Shown here in pieces: positions 20,824 to 30,092 of a stretch of DNA of 64,000 bases; positions within the stretch are counted from its first letter, which is position 1; every line of letters begins with the position of its first letter. The stretch is taken from contig NZ_CP021874.1 of NCBI RefSeq assembly GCF_002197645.1, positions 2,046,001 through 2,110,000 on the forward strand, written 5' to 3'. A program made the translations under genes and the position numbers. The notes under the pieces were generated by a model, which did not search any database, was not told the origin of the DNA, and saw only the letters and a program-made list of their open reading frames with translations. This DNA comes from Enterococcus wangshanyuanii (lineage in GTDB: Bacteria > Bacillota > Bacilli > Lactobacillales > Enterococcaceae).

Positions 20824-20960
20824 TTTAAATGTTCCTCCTAAAATATATGAATTTTATTTTATTTGATAGATAGTTCAACTACCTGATCATCTTTAATTAT
20901 TTTACCCGAAATCTTCAAAAAATCCTAGTCATAAATAAATCTATACTTATTTCTTAACTA

Positions 20961-23045
20961 TTAAGCGTTGCCGCCATTTTTCTTGATGATTTCTTCTTGT
21001 ACAGATTTTGGTACATCTTCATAGTGGTCAAAGACCATCATGAATGTTCCGCGACCTTGTGTTGCTGAACGTAATGTTGTGGCATAACCAAACATTTCAG
21101 CCAACGGTACCATCGCGTTAACGATTTGTGAGTTACCGTGTGCTTCCATTCCTTCAACACGTCCGCGACGGCTTGTAACGTGTCCCATGATATCACCTAA
21201 GTAATCTTCCGGTACAGTGATCGTTACTTTCATCATCGGTTCTAAAATAACTGGGTTCGCTTTTTTAGCTGCCGCACGTAGAGCCATAGATGCTGCTACA
21301 CGGAAGGCAGTTTCATTCGAATCGACATCATGGTAAGAACCATCATAAAGTTTCGCTTTGATATCCACTAATGGGTAACCAGCAAGAACCCCGTTGTTCA
21401 TCGCTTCTGATAAACCTTTTTCAACTGCTGGGATGTATTCACGAGGAACCACACCACCGACAATCGCGTTTTCAAATTCAAAGCCTTTACCTTCTTCGTT
21501 TGGAGTAAATTCGACCCATACGTGACCGTATTGTCCTTTACCACCAGACTGACGTACAAACTTACCTTCTGCTTGAGTTAATGGAGCACGGAAAGTTTCA
21601 CGATAAGATACTTGCGGTGCACCAACGTTTGCTTCAACCTTGAACTCACGTCTCATACGGTCTACTAATACGTCTAAGTGCAACTCACCCATACCAGAGA
21701 TAACTGTTTCACCAGTTTCAACGTTTGTTTCAACGCGGAATGACGGATCTTCTTCTGCAAGTTTTTGCAAAGCAACACCCATTTTATCTTGGTCGGCTTT
21801 TGATTTAGGTTCAACAGCCACTTGGATAACTGGTTCTGGGAACTCAATTGATTCAAGAATAACTGGTGAATCTACCGCACATAAAGTATCACCAGTTGTT
21901 GTATCTTTCAATCCAACAGCAGCAGCGATATCTCCTGAATACACTGTATCGATTTCTTTACGTGTATTCGCGTGCATTTGTAAAATACGTCCGATACGTT
22001 CTTTTTTGTCTTTAGAAGCGTTCAATACATATGAACCACTTTCAAGGACACCAGAATAGACACGGAAGAATGTTAGACGACCTACGAATGGGTCAGTCAT
22101 AACTTTAAATGCTAATGATGCAAATGGTGCTTCATCATCAGCAGGACGAGTTGTTTCTTCGTCTGTTTTCACATCGATACCTTTGATTGCTTCGATATCA
22201 AGTGGTGAAGGTAAGTAGTCAAGAACTGCATCAAGCATTAATTGAACACCTTTATTTTTAAAGGCAGAACCAGCCATAACTGGGAAAAATTCAACGTTGA
22301 TCGTTGCTTTACGGATACCCGCTTTAAGTTCGTCGATTGTGATTTCTTCACCTTCAAGATATTTCATCATTAGGTCTTCATCAGTTTCAGCTACAGCTTC
22401 AACTAATTTTTCACGCCATTCAACCGCTTGATCCATATATTCTTCTGGAATTTCAGTTTCTTGGATGTCAGTACCTAAGTCATTTGTGTAAATTTCAGCT
22501 TTCATTGTGATCAAGTCAATGATCCCGGTGAAACTGTCTTCTGCACCGATTGGTAATTGGATCGGATGTGCATTTGCTTGTAAACGATCATGTAATGAGT
22601 TTACAGAGTATAAGAAATCCGCACCGATTTTATCCATTTTGTTACAGAAAACAACACGTGGAACTCTATATTCAGTTGCTTGACGCCAAACTGTTTCAGT
22701 TTGAGGTTCCACACCTGATTGTGAGTCAAGAACGGTTACCGCACCATCTAATACACGTAGTGAACGTTGAACTTCAATTGTGAAATCCACGTGTCCTGGT
22801 GTGTCGATGATGTTTACTCGGTATCCTTTCCATTGTGCAGTTGTTGCAGCAGATGTGATCGTGATACCACGTTCTTGTTCTTGTTCCATCCAGTCCATCT
22901 GTGAAGCGCCTTCGTGTGTTTCACCGATTTTATGGATTTTACCAGTGTAATAAAGGATACGCTCAGTTGTTGTTGTTTTACCAGCATCAACGTGGGCCAT
23001 GATTCCGATATTACGAGTTTTTTCTAACGAAAATTCTCTTGCCAT
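20961..23045 (-). CDS. fusA: Elongation factor G
   Basis: 694 aa translocase. G1 AHVDAGKT at 17-24, G3 DTPGHVDF, G4 NKMD; domains II-V follow, with the domain IV loop ending in [20 protein letters not shown]. Str operon member between rpsG and tuf. Confidence 0.98.
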   Translation of the reverse strand: MAREFSLEKTRNIGIMAHVDAGKTTTTERILYYTGKIHKIGETHEGASQMDWMEQEQERGITITSAATTAQWKGYRVNIIDTPGHVDFTIEVQRSLRVLDGAVTVLDSQSGVEPQTETVWRQATEYRVPRVVFCNKMDKIGADFLYSVNSLHDRLQANAHPIQLPIGAEDSFTGIIDLITMKAEIYTNDLGTDIQETEIPEEYMDQAVEWREKLVEAVAETDEDLMMKYLEGEEITIDELKAGIRKATINVEFFPVMAGSAFKNKGVQLMLDAVLDYLPSPLDIEAIKGIDVKTDEETTRPADDEAPFASLAFKVMTDPFVGRLTFFRVYSGVLESGSYVLNASKDKKERIGRILQMHANTRKEIDTVYSGDIAAAVGLKDTTTGDTLCAVDSPVILESIEFPEPVIQVAVEPKSKADQDKMGVALQKLAEEDPSFRVETNVETGETVISGMGELHLDVLVDRMRREFKVEANVGAPQVSYRETFRAPLTQAEGKFVRQSGGKGQYGHVWVEFTPNEEGKGFEFENAIVGGVVPREYIPAVEKGLSEAMNNGVLAGYPLVDIKAKLYDGSYHDVDSNETAFRVAASMALRAAAKKANPVILEPMMKVTITVPEDYLGDIMGHVTSRRGRVEGMEAHGNSQIVNAMVPLAEMFGYATTLRSATQGRGTFMMVFDHYEDVPKSVQEEIIKKNGGNA

Positions 23046-23126
23046 TCTAGGGTGTTCTCCTCTCTTTATTTAAATCAACTATACATAACTTCATGCCGCG
23101 GTCCTAAGCCGCAGGCACAGAGGATC

Positions 23127-23597
23127 TTACCAACGATAATGTGCAAACGCACGGTTAGCATCAGCCATTTTATGTGTGTCTTCACGTTTTTTAACAGAAG
23201 CACCAGTGTTATTGGCAGCATCCATGATTTCTTTCGCTAGACGTTGTTCCATTGTATGTTCACCGCGTAGGCGAGCATAGTTAACAACCCAACGTAAACC
23301 TAAAGTTGTACGACGTTCTGGACGAACTTCAACTGGTACTTGGTAGTTAGAACCCCCAACACGGCGAGCTTTTACTTCCAAGACAGGCATAACGTTTTTC
23401 ATTGCTTGTTCGAAAACTTCCAATGGATCGTTACCTGTAGATTCTTTGATGATATCAAATGAATTATAGATAATATTAGCAGCAATCCCGCGTTTTCCAT
23501 CAACCATTACACGGTTGATCAAGCGAGTTACTAATTTTGAGTTATAAATTGGATCTGGTAAAACATCGCGTTTTGTAACAGGACCTTTACGTGGCAT
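23127..23597 (-). CDS. rpsG: 30S ribosomal protein S7
   Basis: 156 aa: [20 protein letters not shown] ... [21 protein letters not shown], the full-length S7. Nucleates assembly of the small-subunit head. 60 nt after rpsL. Confidence 0.98.
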   Translation of the reverse strand: MPRKGPVTKRDVLPDPIYNSKLVTRLINRVMVDGKRGIAANIIYNSFDIIKESTGNDPLEVFEQAMKNVMPVLEVKARRVGGSNYQVPVEVRPERRTTLGLRWVVNYARLRGEHTMEQRLAKEIMDAANNTGASVKKREDTHKMADANRAFAHYRW

Positions 23598-23657
23598 CCG
23601 TAACTCCTCCTTCCGAAAATTCTTTCATTTTATATAATACCTTTAGTGATTGTCGAA

Positions 23658-24077
23658 TTATTTAGCTGCTTTAGGCATTTTAGTACCATATTTAGAGCGG
23701 CTTTGTTTACGATCAGTAACGCCGGCTGTATCAAGCGCACCACGTACGATATGATAACGTACTCCCGGTAAATCTTTTACACGTCCACCACGTAGTAAAA
23801 CCACGCTATGTTCTTGTAAGTTGTGACCGATACCTGGGATATAAGCTGTTACTTCGATTAAGTTAGACAAACGAACACGGGCATATTTACGTAAAGCCGA
23901 GTTAGGTTTTTTAGGTGTCATTGTTCCCACACGAGTACAAACCCCACGCTTTTGTGGTGAGTTTACGTTCGTTTGAGATTTCTTGAAGCTATTATATCCT
24001 TTGTTCAACGCTGGTGAATTAGATTTTTCCACCTTTGATTTACGAGGTTTACGTACTAATTGATTAATTGTAGGCAT
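23658..24077 (-). CDS. rpsL: 30S ribosomal protein S12
   Basis: 139 aa, with the decoding-centre loops [11 protein letters not shown] (K56/K57) and [12 protein letters not shown] intact, i.e. no streptomycin-resistance substitution at the usual lysines. First gene of the str operon. Confidence 0.98.
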   Translation of the reverse strand: MPTINQLVRKPRKSKVEKSNSPALNKGYNSFKKSQTNVNSPQKRGVCTRVGTMTPKKPNSALRKYARVRLSNLIEVTAYIPGIGHNLQEHSVVLLRGGRVKDLPGVRYHIVRGALDTAGVTDRKQSRSKYGTKMPKAAK

Positions 24078-24239
24078 TCCTTGTTTCCTCCTCCCTCATT
24101 TCGCATCTAGTTCCACACATCCAGGTGGTTCTTTTTTAGCGATAAAAAATAATGCAATCTATGCACTCTTTATCAAATATGCTTTGATAGACAGTCAGCA
24201 CGTCTCTGTTGAGAGACCTGTAGATAAAGCACCTTTGCT
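24078..24239 (-). other. Structured 5' leader of the str operon
   Basis: About 155 nt with two perfect stems: GTCTCT/AGAGAC (24202-24217, 4-nt loop) and TATCAAA/TTTGATA (24171-24189, 5-nt loop), plus a short TGCA..TGCA dyad (24153-24165) next to an A/T run. Could regulate rpsL expression; no known protein-binding motif was identified. Confidence 0.5.
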
Positions 24240-24268
24240 AGGATATCACGATATACTTGCTCTGTCAA
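24240..24268 (-). promoter_or_regulatory. str operon promoter (rpsL-rpsG-fusA-tuf)
   Basis: Minus-strand consensus -35 TTGACA (24263-24268), 17-bp spacer, -10 TATCCT (24240-24245). The remaining 150 nt to rpiA hold an A/T-rich stretch with a TATAAT (24322-24327, plus strand) and a stem GAAAGATT/AATCTTTC followed by a T-rich run (about 24340-24371). Confidence 0.85.
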
Positions 24269-24420
24269 CCTTTTACAGCACTTTTTTCATTAAAGTAATC
24301 ACGTTTTCTTTTCTTCACATTTATAATAGAAGAAAAGAAAGATTTTTACTAATCTTTCTATCTTTTTTCGGGGTTTAACGGTACAATGTTTTTGATTATC
24401 CGAAAGGGGCGAAAAAGCTG

Positions 24421-25098
24421 ATGAATCTTAAGCAAATGGCAGGAATCGAAGCAGCAAAATATGTAGAAGACGGTATGATCGTAGGGTTAGGTACAGGATC
24501 TACTGCAAAATTTATGGTCGATGAAATCGGTCGTCGAATCAAAGAAGAAGGATTGTCGATCACGGGAGTAACAACTTCTAAAGAAACAGAGCGTCAGGCA
24601 CAAAGTTTAGGAATCCCTTTAAAAAGTATCGATGATGTTCCTTATGTCGATTTGACCATCGATGGGGCAGATGAAATCAGCGCAGATTACCAAGGCATTA
24701 AAGGCGGAGGAGCTGCACTTTTATTTGAAAAAATCGTGGCCACCTATTCAAAAAAATGTATTTGGATCGTCGATGATTCAAAAATGGTGAATAAGTTAGG
24801 TAAATTCCCATTACCAGTTGAAGTTGTCCCTTACGGCAGCCAACAGTTACTACGTTTGTTTGAAAAAAAAGGATATGCACCAGTGTTACGTAGCGATTCT
24901 GACGGTCGTACGATTGTTACCGATGGCGGGCATTATATCATTGATCTTCACCTACAAACAATCGAAGATCCTATAGAGCTGGGTACATATCTGGATCAAC
25001 TTGTCGGAGTAGTTGAACACGGATTATTTCTGAACATCGTAACGACAGTCATTGTCGGTGGTCCAGAAGGTCCTAAAACCATTAAAGTATCACGTTGA
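24421..25098 (+). CDS. rpiA: Ribose-5-phosphate isomerase A
   Basis: 225 aa; interconverts ribulose-5-P and ribose-5-P (pentose phosphate pathway). Conserved [31 protein letters not shown] and [11 protein letters not shown] motifs. RBS AAAGGGGCG before the ATG. Divergent from the str operon. The cluster of pentose genes further along (deo, rbs) would feed its substrate. Confidence 0.96.
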   Translation: MNLKQMAGIEAAKYVEDGMIVGLGTGSTAKFMVDEIGRRIKEEGLSITGVTTSKETERQAQSLGIPLKSIDDVPYVDLTIDGADEISADYQGIKGGGAALLFEKIVATYSKKCIWIVDDSKMVNKLGKFPLPVEVVPYGSQQLLRLFEKKGYAPVLRSDSDGRTIVTDGGHYIIDLHLQTIEDPIELGTYLDQLVGVVEHGLFLNIVTTVIVGGPEGPKTIKVSR

Positions 25099-25230
25099 TT
25101 TTTCTTTGAATACGATTTGAAAACAAGCAAAAAGATTAAAAAAAGATAAAAAACAACTATCATTTCGTCCATAGATATGCTACATTTTTAGTAACTGATT
25201 TTTACTATTTAAAACTAGAAAGGACGAACG

Positions 25231-25815
25231 ATGAAATTAATTGGTTATGCACGAACAACGATTATTGATAACGATCTAGATGCTCAGATCAGCAGACTGA
25301 GCACCTTCGGCTGTGACGAGATACATCATGAATCTTTCGACGTCACTGATGACAAGCAATTGACCTCTGAATTGGAATCCGTTTTAAGCAAACTTCAGGC
25401 AGATGATACGCTTGTGATATGCCGTTTGAATCGTTTGGGACGATCTACTCGTCAACTGACTGAACTGATTCAAGAATTTAAAGGTTCCGGTATTCACCTA
25501 GTTAGCTTGGATGATGAAATCGACACACGTGAGCCAATGGGCGAAATCTACTTTAAGACGATGAACAGTTTAGCGACGATGGAGTGTAACTTGATCAAAG
25601 AACGCACACTCGTCGGGTTGAACAACGCACGCAGAAAAGGAAAAATTGGCGGACGCCCAAAAATCGATGGTCGAACAGTCAAACGAATTCGCCATTTATA
25701 TCATGAAAAACGCGAAACCATCCAATTCATTGCTTCAAAATGCAATGTTTCAATCGGCACTTGCTATAAGTATATCAATTTGACAGAAACTGAAGCAGCA
25801 AAATTTTCTCAATAA
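25231..25815 (+). CDS. Serine-recombinase (resolvase/invertase) homologue with altered active site
   Basis: 194 aa. Full resolvase architecture: N-terminal domain (1-120) with IGYAR, RLNRLGRSTRQLTEL and IKERTLVGLNNARRKGKIGG, then a C-terminal helix-turn-helix (about 150-185). By direct register with gamma-delta resolvase, the nucleophile Ser10 is Thr10 (YARTT in place of YARVS) and Asp67 is Asn67, while R8, R68 and R71 are kept. No inverted repeats, transposase or target duplication surround it. It may be a domesticated DNA-binding protein with little or no recombination activity (inference). RBS AAAGGACG. No terminator separates it from rpiA. Confidence 0.85.
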   Translation: MKLIGYARTTIIDNDLDAQISRLSTFGCDEIHHESFDVTDDKQLTSELESVLSKLQADDTLVICRLNRLGRSTRQLTELIQEFKGSGIHLVSLDDEIDTREPMGEIYFKTMNSLATMECNLIKERTLVGLNNARRKGKIGGRPKIDGRTVKRIRHLYHEKRETIQFIASKCNVSIGTCYKYINLTETEAAKFSQ

Positions 25816-25884
25816 TGAACAAAGGTAGTGGCCGACGCTTATCTTTGACGCTCATTTCTGCTTCCACTGTTTATTCGTTTTTAA

Positions 25885-25951
25885 ATGGACTGGGTGTCAC
25901 TCTTAGAGTGACAGCTAGTCCATTTTCGATCTATCTCCAACTGATAGATCG
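25885..25951 (+). terminator. Two strong dyads after the recombinase gene
   Basis: Dyad 1 (25885-25923): ATGGACT and TGTCACTC pair with GAGTGACA and AGTCCAT around a 3-nt loop and a 3x3 internal loop, followed by a short TTTT. Dyad 2 (25927-25951): CGATCTATC / GATAGATCG, 7-nt loop. Dyad 1 is the likely terminator; the pair could also be binding sites for the neighbouring recombinase-like protein. Confidence 0.6.
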
Positions 25952-25991
25952 CCTGTCCTTGTCATTTCCATTCACTTTTGCCAATTTACAA

Positions 25992-26020
25992 TGGAAATCT
26001 ATTTTAAAACGGTGTACAAT
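25992..26020 (+). promoter_or_regulatory. gpmA promoter
   Basis: -35 TGGAAA (25992-25997), 17-bp spacer, -10 TACAAT (26015-26020), 50 nt upstream of the gpmA ATG. Confidence 0.65.
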
Positions 26021-26070
26021 AGAAAAGGAAATGAAAGTTTCAGAAACTACAACTCAAAGGAGAGCTATAC

Positions 26071-26757
26071 ATGCCAAAATTAGTTTTTTCTCGTCATGGA
26101 CTTAGTGAATGGAATGCATTGAACCAATTTACAGGTTGGGTCGATGTAGATTTAGCACCTGAAGGAATCGAAGAAGCCAAAGAAGGCGGACGTAAAATCA
26201 AAGAAGCTGGAATCGAATTCGATATTGCTTTCACTTCAGTTTTAACACGCGCAATCAAAACATGTAACTTAATCTTGGAAAACTCAGATCAATTGTGGGT
26301 ACCACAAGTAAAATCTTGGCGCTTAAACGAACGTCACTATGGTAAATTACAAGGTTTGAATAAAAAAGAAACTGCTGAAAAATATGGAGATGACCAAGTA
26401 CACATCTGGCGTCGTTCTTACGACACTCTTCCTCCACTATTGGAAGTAACAGATCCTACTTCTGCAGCAAACGATCGTCGTTATGCTATGTTAGACAAAC
26501 GCGATGTACCAGGCGGAGAAAACTTAAAAGTAACGCTAGAACGCGCTTTACCTTTCTGGCAAGATGAGATCGCTCCTGCCTTACTAGATAATAAAACTGT
26601 TTTAGTTGCAGCACACGGTAACTCACTACGTGCCTTAGCTAAACATATCGAAGGTATTTCAGATGAAGATATCATGGATCTTGAAATCCCAACAGGTCAA
26701 CCACTTGTTTATGAATTAAACGATGACCTAACAGTAGCTAAAAAATACTACTTATAA
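26071..26757 (+). CDS. gpmA: 2,3-bisphosphoglycerate-dependent phosphoglycerate mutase
   Basis: 228 aa; converts 3- and 2-phosphoglycerate in glycolysis. Phosphohistidine motif SRHG with H9, [22 protein letters not shown] and the second histidine in [10 protein letters not shown]. Full family length. RBS AAAGGAG. Monocistronic, with terminators downstream. Confidence 0.97.
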   Translation: MPKLVFSRHGLSEWNALNQFTGWVDVDLAPEGIEEAKEGGRKIKEAGIEFDIAFTSVLTRAIKTCNLILENSDQLWVPQVKSWRLNERHYGKLQGLNKKETAEKYGDDQVHIWRRSYDTLPPLLEVTDPTSAANDRRYAMLDKRDVPGGENLKVTLERALPFWQDEIAPALLDNKTVLVAAHGNSLRALAKHIEGISDEDIMDLEIPTGQPLVYELNDDLTVAKKYYL

Positions 26758-26762
26758 AAAAT

Positions 26763-26887
26763 AGAGGCTGAGACAAAAGTGTTTAGCTCCTTCTTATTTC
26801 CGAAGGAGCTGCTTTTTTTTCGCCGTTTATTCACGTTTAGAGAGCGAAACAAAACTGATTTTTAGTTTTGTCCCGCTCTCTTTTTTT
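26763..26887. repeat. Intergenic repeat, copy A (two hairpins)
   Basis: Begins with AGAGGCTGAGACAAAAGTGT and the gpmA terminator, then CGTTTATTCACG and a 17-bp stem GAGAGCGAAACAAAACT (26840-26856) / AGTTTTGTCCCGCTCTC (26864-26880) followed by seven T residues. The right half is nearly identical to 44631-44688. The second hairpin probably ends transcription arriving from either side. Confidence 0.75.
26785..26820 (+). terminator. Terminator after gpmA
   Basis: Stem AGCTCCTTC (26785-26793) / GAAGGAGCT (26802-26810), then GC and eight T residues. Its right arm, CTTATTTCCGAAGGAGCTGC, recurs exactly on the other strand at 31369-31388. Confidence 0.9.
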
Positions 26888-26897
26888 ATTATCTCAT

Positions 26898-27230
26898 TCA
26901 GTTCAATTGACTCTTCAACTTTGTCAGCCACGCTTCAATTTGTTCCCTCTGGGTAACAAATTCAAAGTCGGACATGTTGTAGTGTACATAATATTGCCCA
27001 CTAACATAACGTACCATAATAGATGATCTAACATCCTCTTCTAACGCATCGGTTTGCTTCACTTCACTATAAAATATCCAGTTGGTCGCCTGAACTTCTT
27101 GAGATGACTCCAAATCTGTTTGAATAATTTGCTTAAGCTCATCGATCAAATCTGCTTGCTCCAGCGTTGAAAAGTAACCATACCATAGCGTGCGATTTTC
27201 CGAATAGGTTTCATCAAATAATTGTTTCAC
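26898..27230 (-). CDS. Small uncharacterised protein
   Basis: 110 aa, acidic, no signal peptide or membrane helix. It starts (GTG)KQLFDETYSENRTLWYGYF and contains repeated aromatic residues (YVSGQYYVHYNMSDFEF). I do not recognise the family. GTG start at 27230 with AGGAGGG 8 nt upstream. It follows the alcohol dehydrogenase gene by 27 nt in the same direction, so probably one operon. Confidence 0.7.
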   Translation of the reverse strand: MKQLFDETYSENRTLWYGYFSTLEQADLIDELKQIIQTDLESSQEVQATNWIFYSEVKQTDALEEDVRSSIMVRYVSGQYYVHYNMSDFEFVTQREQIEAWLTKLKSQLN

Positions 27231-27257
27231 GTTCTATTCCCTCCTACGTTGTGAAGA

Positions 27258-28448
27258 TTAGACAAAAGCAGACTCCGTTAAGCATTCTTGGTAAATCGCT
27301 TCAACATCCTTTTTATCCAAAGGCACAAACGCATCTGTTTTGATCGTACTATGCGCGACTGCTTGTTTAGCCATTTCTGCAAACTTCTCAGATTCAATCC
27401 CAACTTCCGGCAACGTCATCGGAATTCCACAAGCTTTGAAGTAGTCATAAGTCGCTTGAATCCCTTGCTTAGCCGCTTTCATTTTATCTACTTCCGTGAT
27501 ATCCCAAACGTTTTTAGCAAACTGAGCAAATTTACCTACCGTTTGTTCCGACAATACATAAGCCATCCAGCGAGGTGTCAAAATAGCTAACCCGATGCCA
27601 TGTGTGATATCGTAAAAAGCACTTAACTCATGTTCCATTGCATGGCAAGACCAAACGCCGTGTTTTCCGCCTCGTGTCAATCCGTTCAACGCTAAGCTGC
27701 TCGCCCACATTAAATTGGCACGGGAATCATAATTATTCGGTTCCTTTAAAGCGATCGGACAATGTTTGATCACTGAACGCATCAAGCCTTCCGAAACAAA
27801 ATCTTGGACATCCGTCCCTTCCGTCACATTGAAATAACTTTCAAACAAATGACTCAAAATATCTGCAGAACCTGCTGCTGTTTGATAAGCTGGTACGGTA
27901 AAGGTATTTGATGGATCAAGAAATGAGACTTTCGGCATCATCGCAGGTCCACCAACACCCAACTTTTGATTTGTCGACATGTTTGAGATCACCGCACCGG
28001 CATTCATTTCACTTCCTGTAGCCGCAAGTGTTAAAATCGTCACGATCGGTAATGCCTCACCTTGGTAGCCTCTTCTGCCTAAAACGATTTCCCAAGGATC
28101 TTCTTCACTGAATACGCCAGCAGCAATTACTTTAGAACAATCGATCGTTGAACCACCGCCTACGGCTAAAATCACATCTACGTGATGTTCACGACATAAT
28201 TCAACACCTTTACGAACTGTCTCGATCCGAGGATTCGGCTCTACTCCGCTCAACTCAACGATCTGATGTCCACTTTCTTCCAATAGGCTCACGACTTGAT
28301 CATATAACCCATTTTTCTTAATACTGCCTCCACCATATACTAGTAGAACATTTTTCCCGTAAGTGTCTAAAACCTCAGTTAGCTCAGTCGCTAGACGGTC
28401 TTTTCCAAAACGAATATCTGTCGGTACATAAAAACGAAAATTATCCAT
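27258..28448 (-). CDS. Iron-containing alcohol dehydrogenase
   Basis: 396 aa, group III (butanol dehydrogenase/YqhD-like) enzyme that reduces aldehydes with NAD(P)H in the cytoplasm. Nucleotide-binding GGGS (97-100), iron ligands D196, H200, H269 and H283 in GSADILSHLFES and CHAMEHELSAFYDITHGIG. ATG at 28448 chosen for GGAGG 6-8 nt upstream; the longer frame has no family similarity. Substrate not predictable. Upstream region reuses the deoD terminator, with a weak TATTAT -10. Confidence 0.92.
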   Translation of the reverse strand: MDNFRFYVPTDIRFGKDRLATELTEVLDTYGKNVLLVYGGGSIKKNGLYDQVVSLLEESGHQIVELSGVEPNPRIETVRKGVELCREHHVDVILAVGGGSTIDCSKVIAAGVFSEEDPWEIVLGRRGYQGEALPIVTILTLAATGSEMNAGAVISNMSTNQKLGVGGPAMMPKVSFLDPSNTFTVPAYQTAAGSADILSHLFESYFNVTEGTDVQDFVSEGLMRSVIKHCPIALKEPNNYDSRANLMWASSLALNGLTRGGKHGVWSCHAMEHELSAFYDITHGIGLAILTPRWMAYVLSEQTVGKFAQFAKNVWDITEVDKMKAAKQGIQATYDYFKACGIPMTLPEVGIESEKFAEMAKQAVAHSTIKTDAFVPLDKKDVEAIYQECLTESAFV

Positions 28449-28491
28449 TCTTCTTCCTCCATTCATTTCTCTATCTCTATAATAGAATAGC

Positions 28492-28525
28492 AAAAAAGAG
28501 ATTGAAAGTAACTCATTTCAACCTC
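28492..28525 (-). terminator. Terminator after deoD
   Basis: Stem GAGGTTGAAA / TTTCAATCTC (28498-28525, 8-nt loop) followed on the minus strand by six T residues; ends the deoB-punA-deoD unit. Confidence 0.88.
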
Positions 28526-28534
28526 TTATCTGTT

Positions 28535-29242
28535 TTAACTATAAAGTGCTGTTTCTAAACCAACTTCGATCATATCATTGAATGTCGTTTGGCGTTCTTC
28601 AGCAGTTGTCTCTTCACCAGTTACTAAGCTATCACTAACCGTCATGATCGCTAAAGCCTGCACATCAAATTTAGCTGCTAAATAATACAACGCCGCCGCT
28701 TCCATTTCAATAGCAAGAACACCTAATTTACCCAGTTTAAAGACTTCATCCATACTTTCTTTGTAAAATACGTCATCAGACAATACATTACCCACATGAG
28801 TTGTAAAGCCTTTGTCTTTTGCCACTGTATATGATTTTAACAGCATATCAAAACTTGCGATTTGCGGAAAATCATATTTAGGAAAATCATTGCGGATCAT
28901 TGATGAGGGTGTTGCCGCTGCTTGAGCAATCACTAAATCTCTAATTTTGACTTTCTCAGAAATCGAACCGCATGTTCCTACACGAATCAATTTTTTCACA
29001 CCGTAAGAATTGATCAATTCATGGGCGTAAATCGTAGCAGAAGGCATCCCCATTCCCGTTCCCTGAACAGAAACGCGTTCACCTTTGTAAGTTCCTGTAT
29101 AGCCCAGCATTCCTCTTACTTGGTTATAACAAACTGGATTTTCTAAAAAGGTTTCCGCAATGTATTTTGCACGCAACGGATCTCCTGGTAATAAAATTTT
29201 ATCTGCGATCTCACCTGTTTTTGCCTCGATATGAACACTCAT
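28535..29242 (-). CDS. deoD: Purine-nucleoside phosphorylase, DeoD type
   Basis: 235 aa, hexameric-type PNP: cleaves purine (deoxy)nucleosides with phosphate to base and (deoxy)ribose-1-P. Phosphate loop [25 protein letters not shown] and [14 protein letters not shown], and the catalytic-Asp segment [10 protein letters not shown]. 21 nt after punA. Confidence 0.96.
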   Translation of the reverse strand: MSVHIEAKTGEIADKILLPGDPLRAKYIAETFLENPVCYNQVRGMLGYTGTYKGERVSVQGTGMGMPSATIYAHELINSYGVKKLIRVGTCGSISEKVKIRDLVIAQAAATPSSMIRNDFPKYDFPQIASFDMLLKSYTVAKDKGFTTHVGNVLSDDVFYKESMDEVFKLGKLGVLAIEMEAAALYYLAAKFDVQALAIMTVSDSLVTGEETTAEERQTTFNDMIEVGLETALYS

Positions 29243-29263
29243 TTTTTCACTCCTCTTATTTTT

Positions 29264-30082
29264 TTATAGAGCTGCTAAGCTCGCTTTGACCAACTCTTTG
29301 AACTGCCCTTTAACACGTTCTGTCGTCTCTACAACCTCTGCATGGTTCAATGTGCTTTGCATCCCAGCCGCTAAGTTTGTAATACAAGAAATTCCTAACA
29401 CGTTCAATCCGCTATGAGCTGCTACGATAACCTCTGATACTGTAGACATCCCAACTGCGTCTGCTCCCATTGTACGAGCCATCCGAATTTCAGCAGGCGT
29501 TTCATAAGTTGGACCAGAAAAGCCCATATAAACACCTTCTTGCAGCGGAACATTTTGTTCTTTTGCTACTTTCCTTACTGCTTCAGCGTAGCTCGGCGTA
29601 TAAGCATGACTCATGTCTGGGAAACGCGGTCCCATGTCATCATCATTTTCACCGATCAATGGATTATCACCAGTAAAATTGATGTGGTCTGTGATCAACA
29701 TCAAATTACCAGGTGTGAAGCTTTCATTTACACCGCCAGCAGCGTTTGTCACGATTATTGAATGCGCACCGATTGCCGCCATCATTCTTACAGGATAAGT
29801 AACCGTCTGCATCGAATGCCCTTCATAATAATGAAAACGACCTTGTAATGCCAAAACCTTTTTACCAGAAAGAGTCCCATAAACTAGCTTCCCAGCATGT
29901 CCTACAACTGCAGATACAGCAAAGTGAGGAACTTCTGAAAATGGAATTGCAATTGCGTTTTCGATTTCATCTGCTAACTCACCTAATCCAGAACCAAGAA
30001 TCAAGCCAAAGTCTACTTGACCGATCCCTTTTTCTTTTAAAAAACCAGTTGTTTCTGTCAACATTTCACTTAGTTTCGTCAT
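29264..30082 (-). CDS. punA: Purine-nucleoside phosphorylase, trimeric type
   Basis: 272 aa, trimeric PNP prefering guanosine/inosine type substrates in the family. GSGLGELAD (phosphate site), QGRFHYYEGH, VTNAAGGVNESF and the purine-binding GPTYETPAEIRM / GMSTVSEVIVA. Between deoB (10 nt) and deoD (21 nt). Two PNP types side by side broaden purine coverage. Confidence 0.95.
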   Translation of the reverse strand: MTKLSEMLTETTGFLKEKGIGQVDFGLILGSGLGELADEIENAIAIPFSEVPHFAVSAVVGHAGKLVYGTLSGKKVLALQGRFHYYEGHSMQTVTYPVRMMAAIGAHSIIVTNAAGGVNESFTPGNLMLITDHINFTGDNPLIGENDDDMGPRFPDMSHAYTPSYAEAVRKVAKEQNVPLQEGVYMGFSGPTYETPAEIRMARTMGADAVGMSTVSEVIVAAHSGLNVLGISCITNLAAGMQSTLNHAEVVETTERVKGQFKELVKASLAAL

Positions 30083-30092
30083 CGTCTCTCTC

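Noticed and set aside
23658..24077. Streptomycin-resistance substitution in S12
   Set aside because: Both decoding-loop lysines and the second loop are wild type.
25231..25815. Mobile element or invertible switch around the recombinase-like gene
   Set aside because: No flanking terminal repeats, target duplications or transposase, and the catalytic Ser and Asp are substituted.
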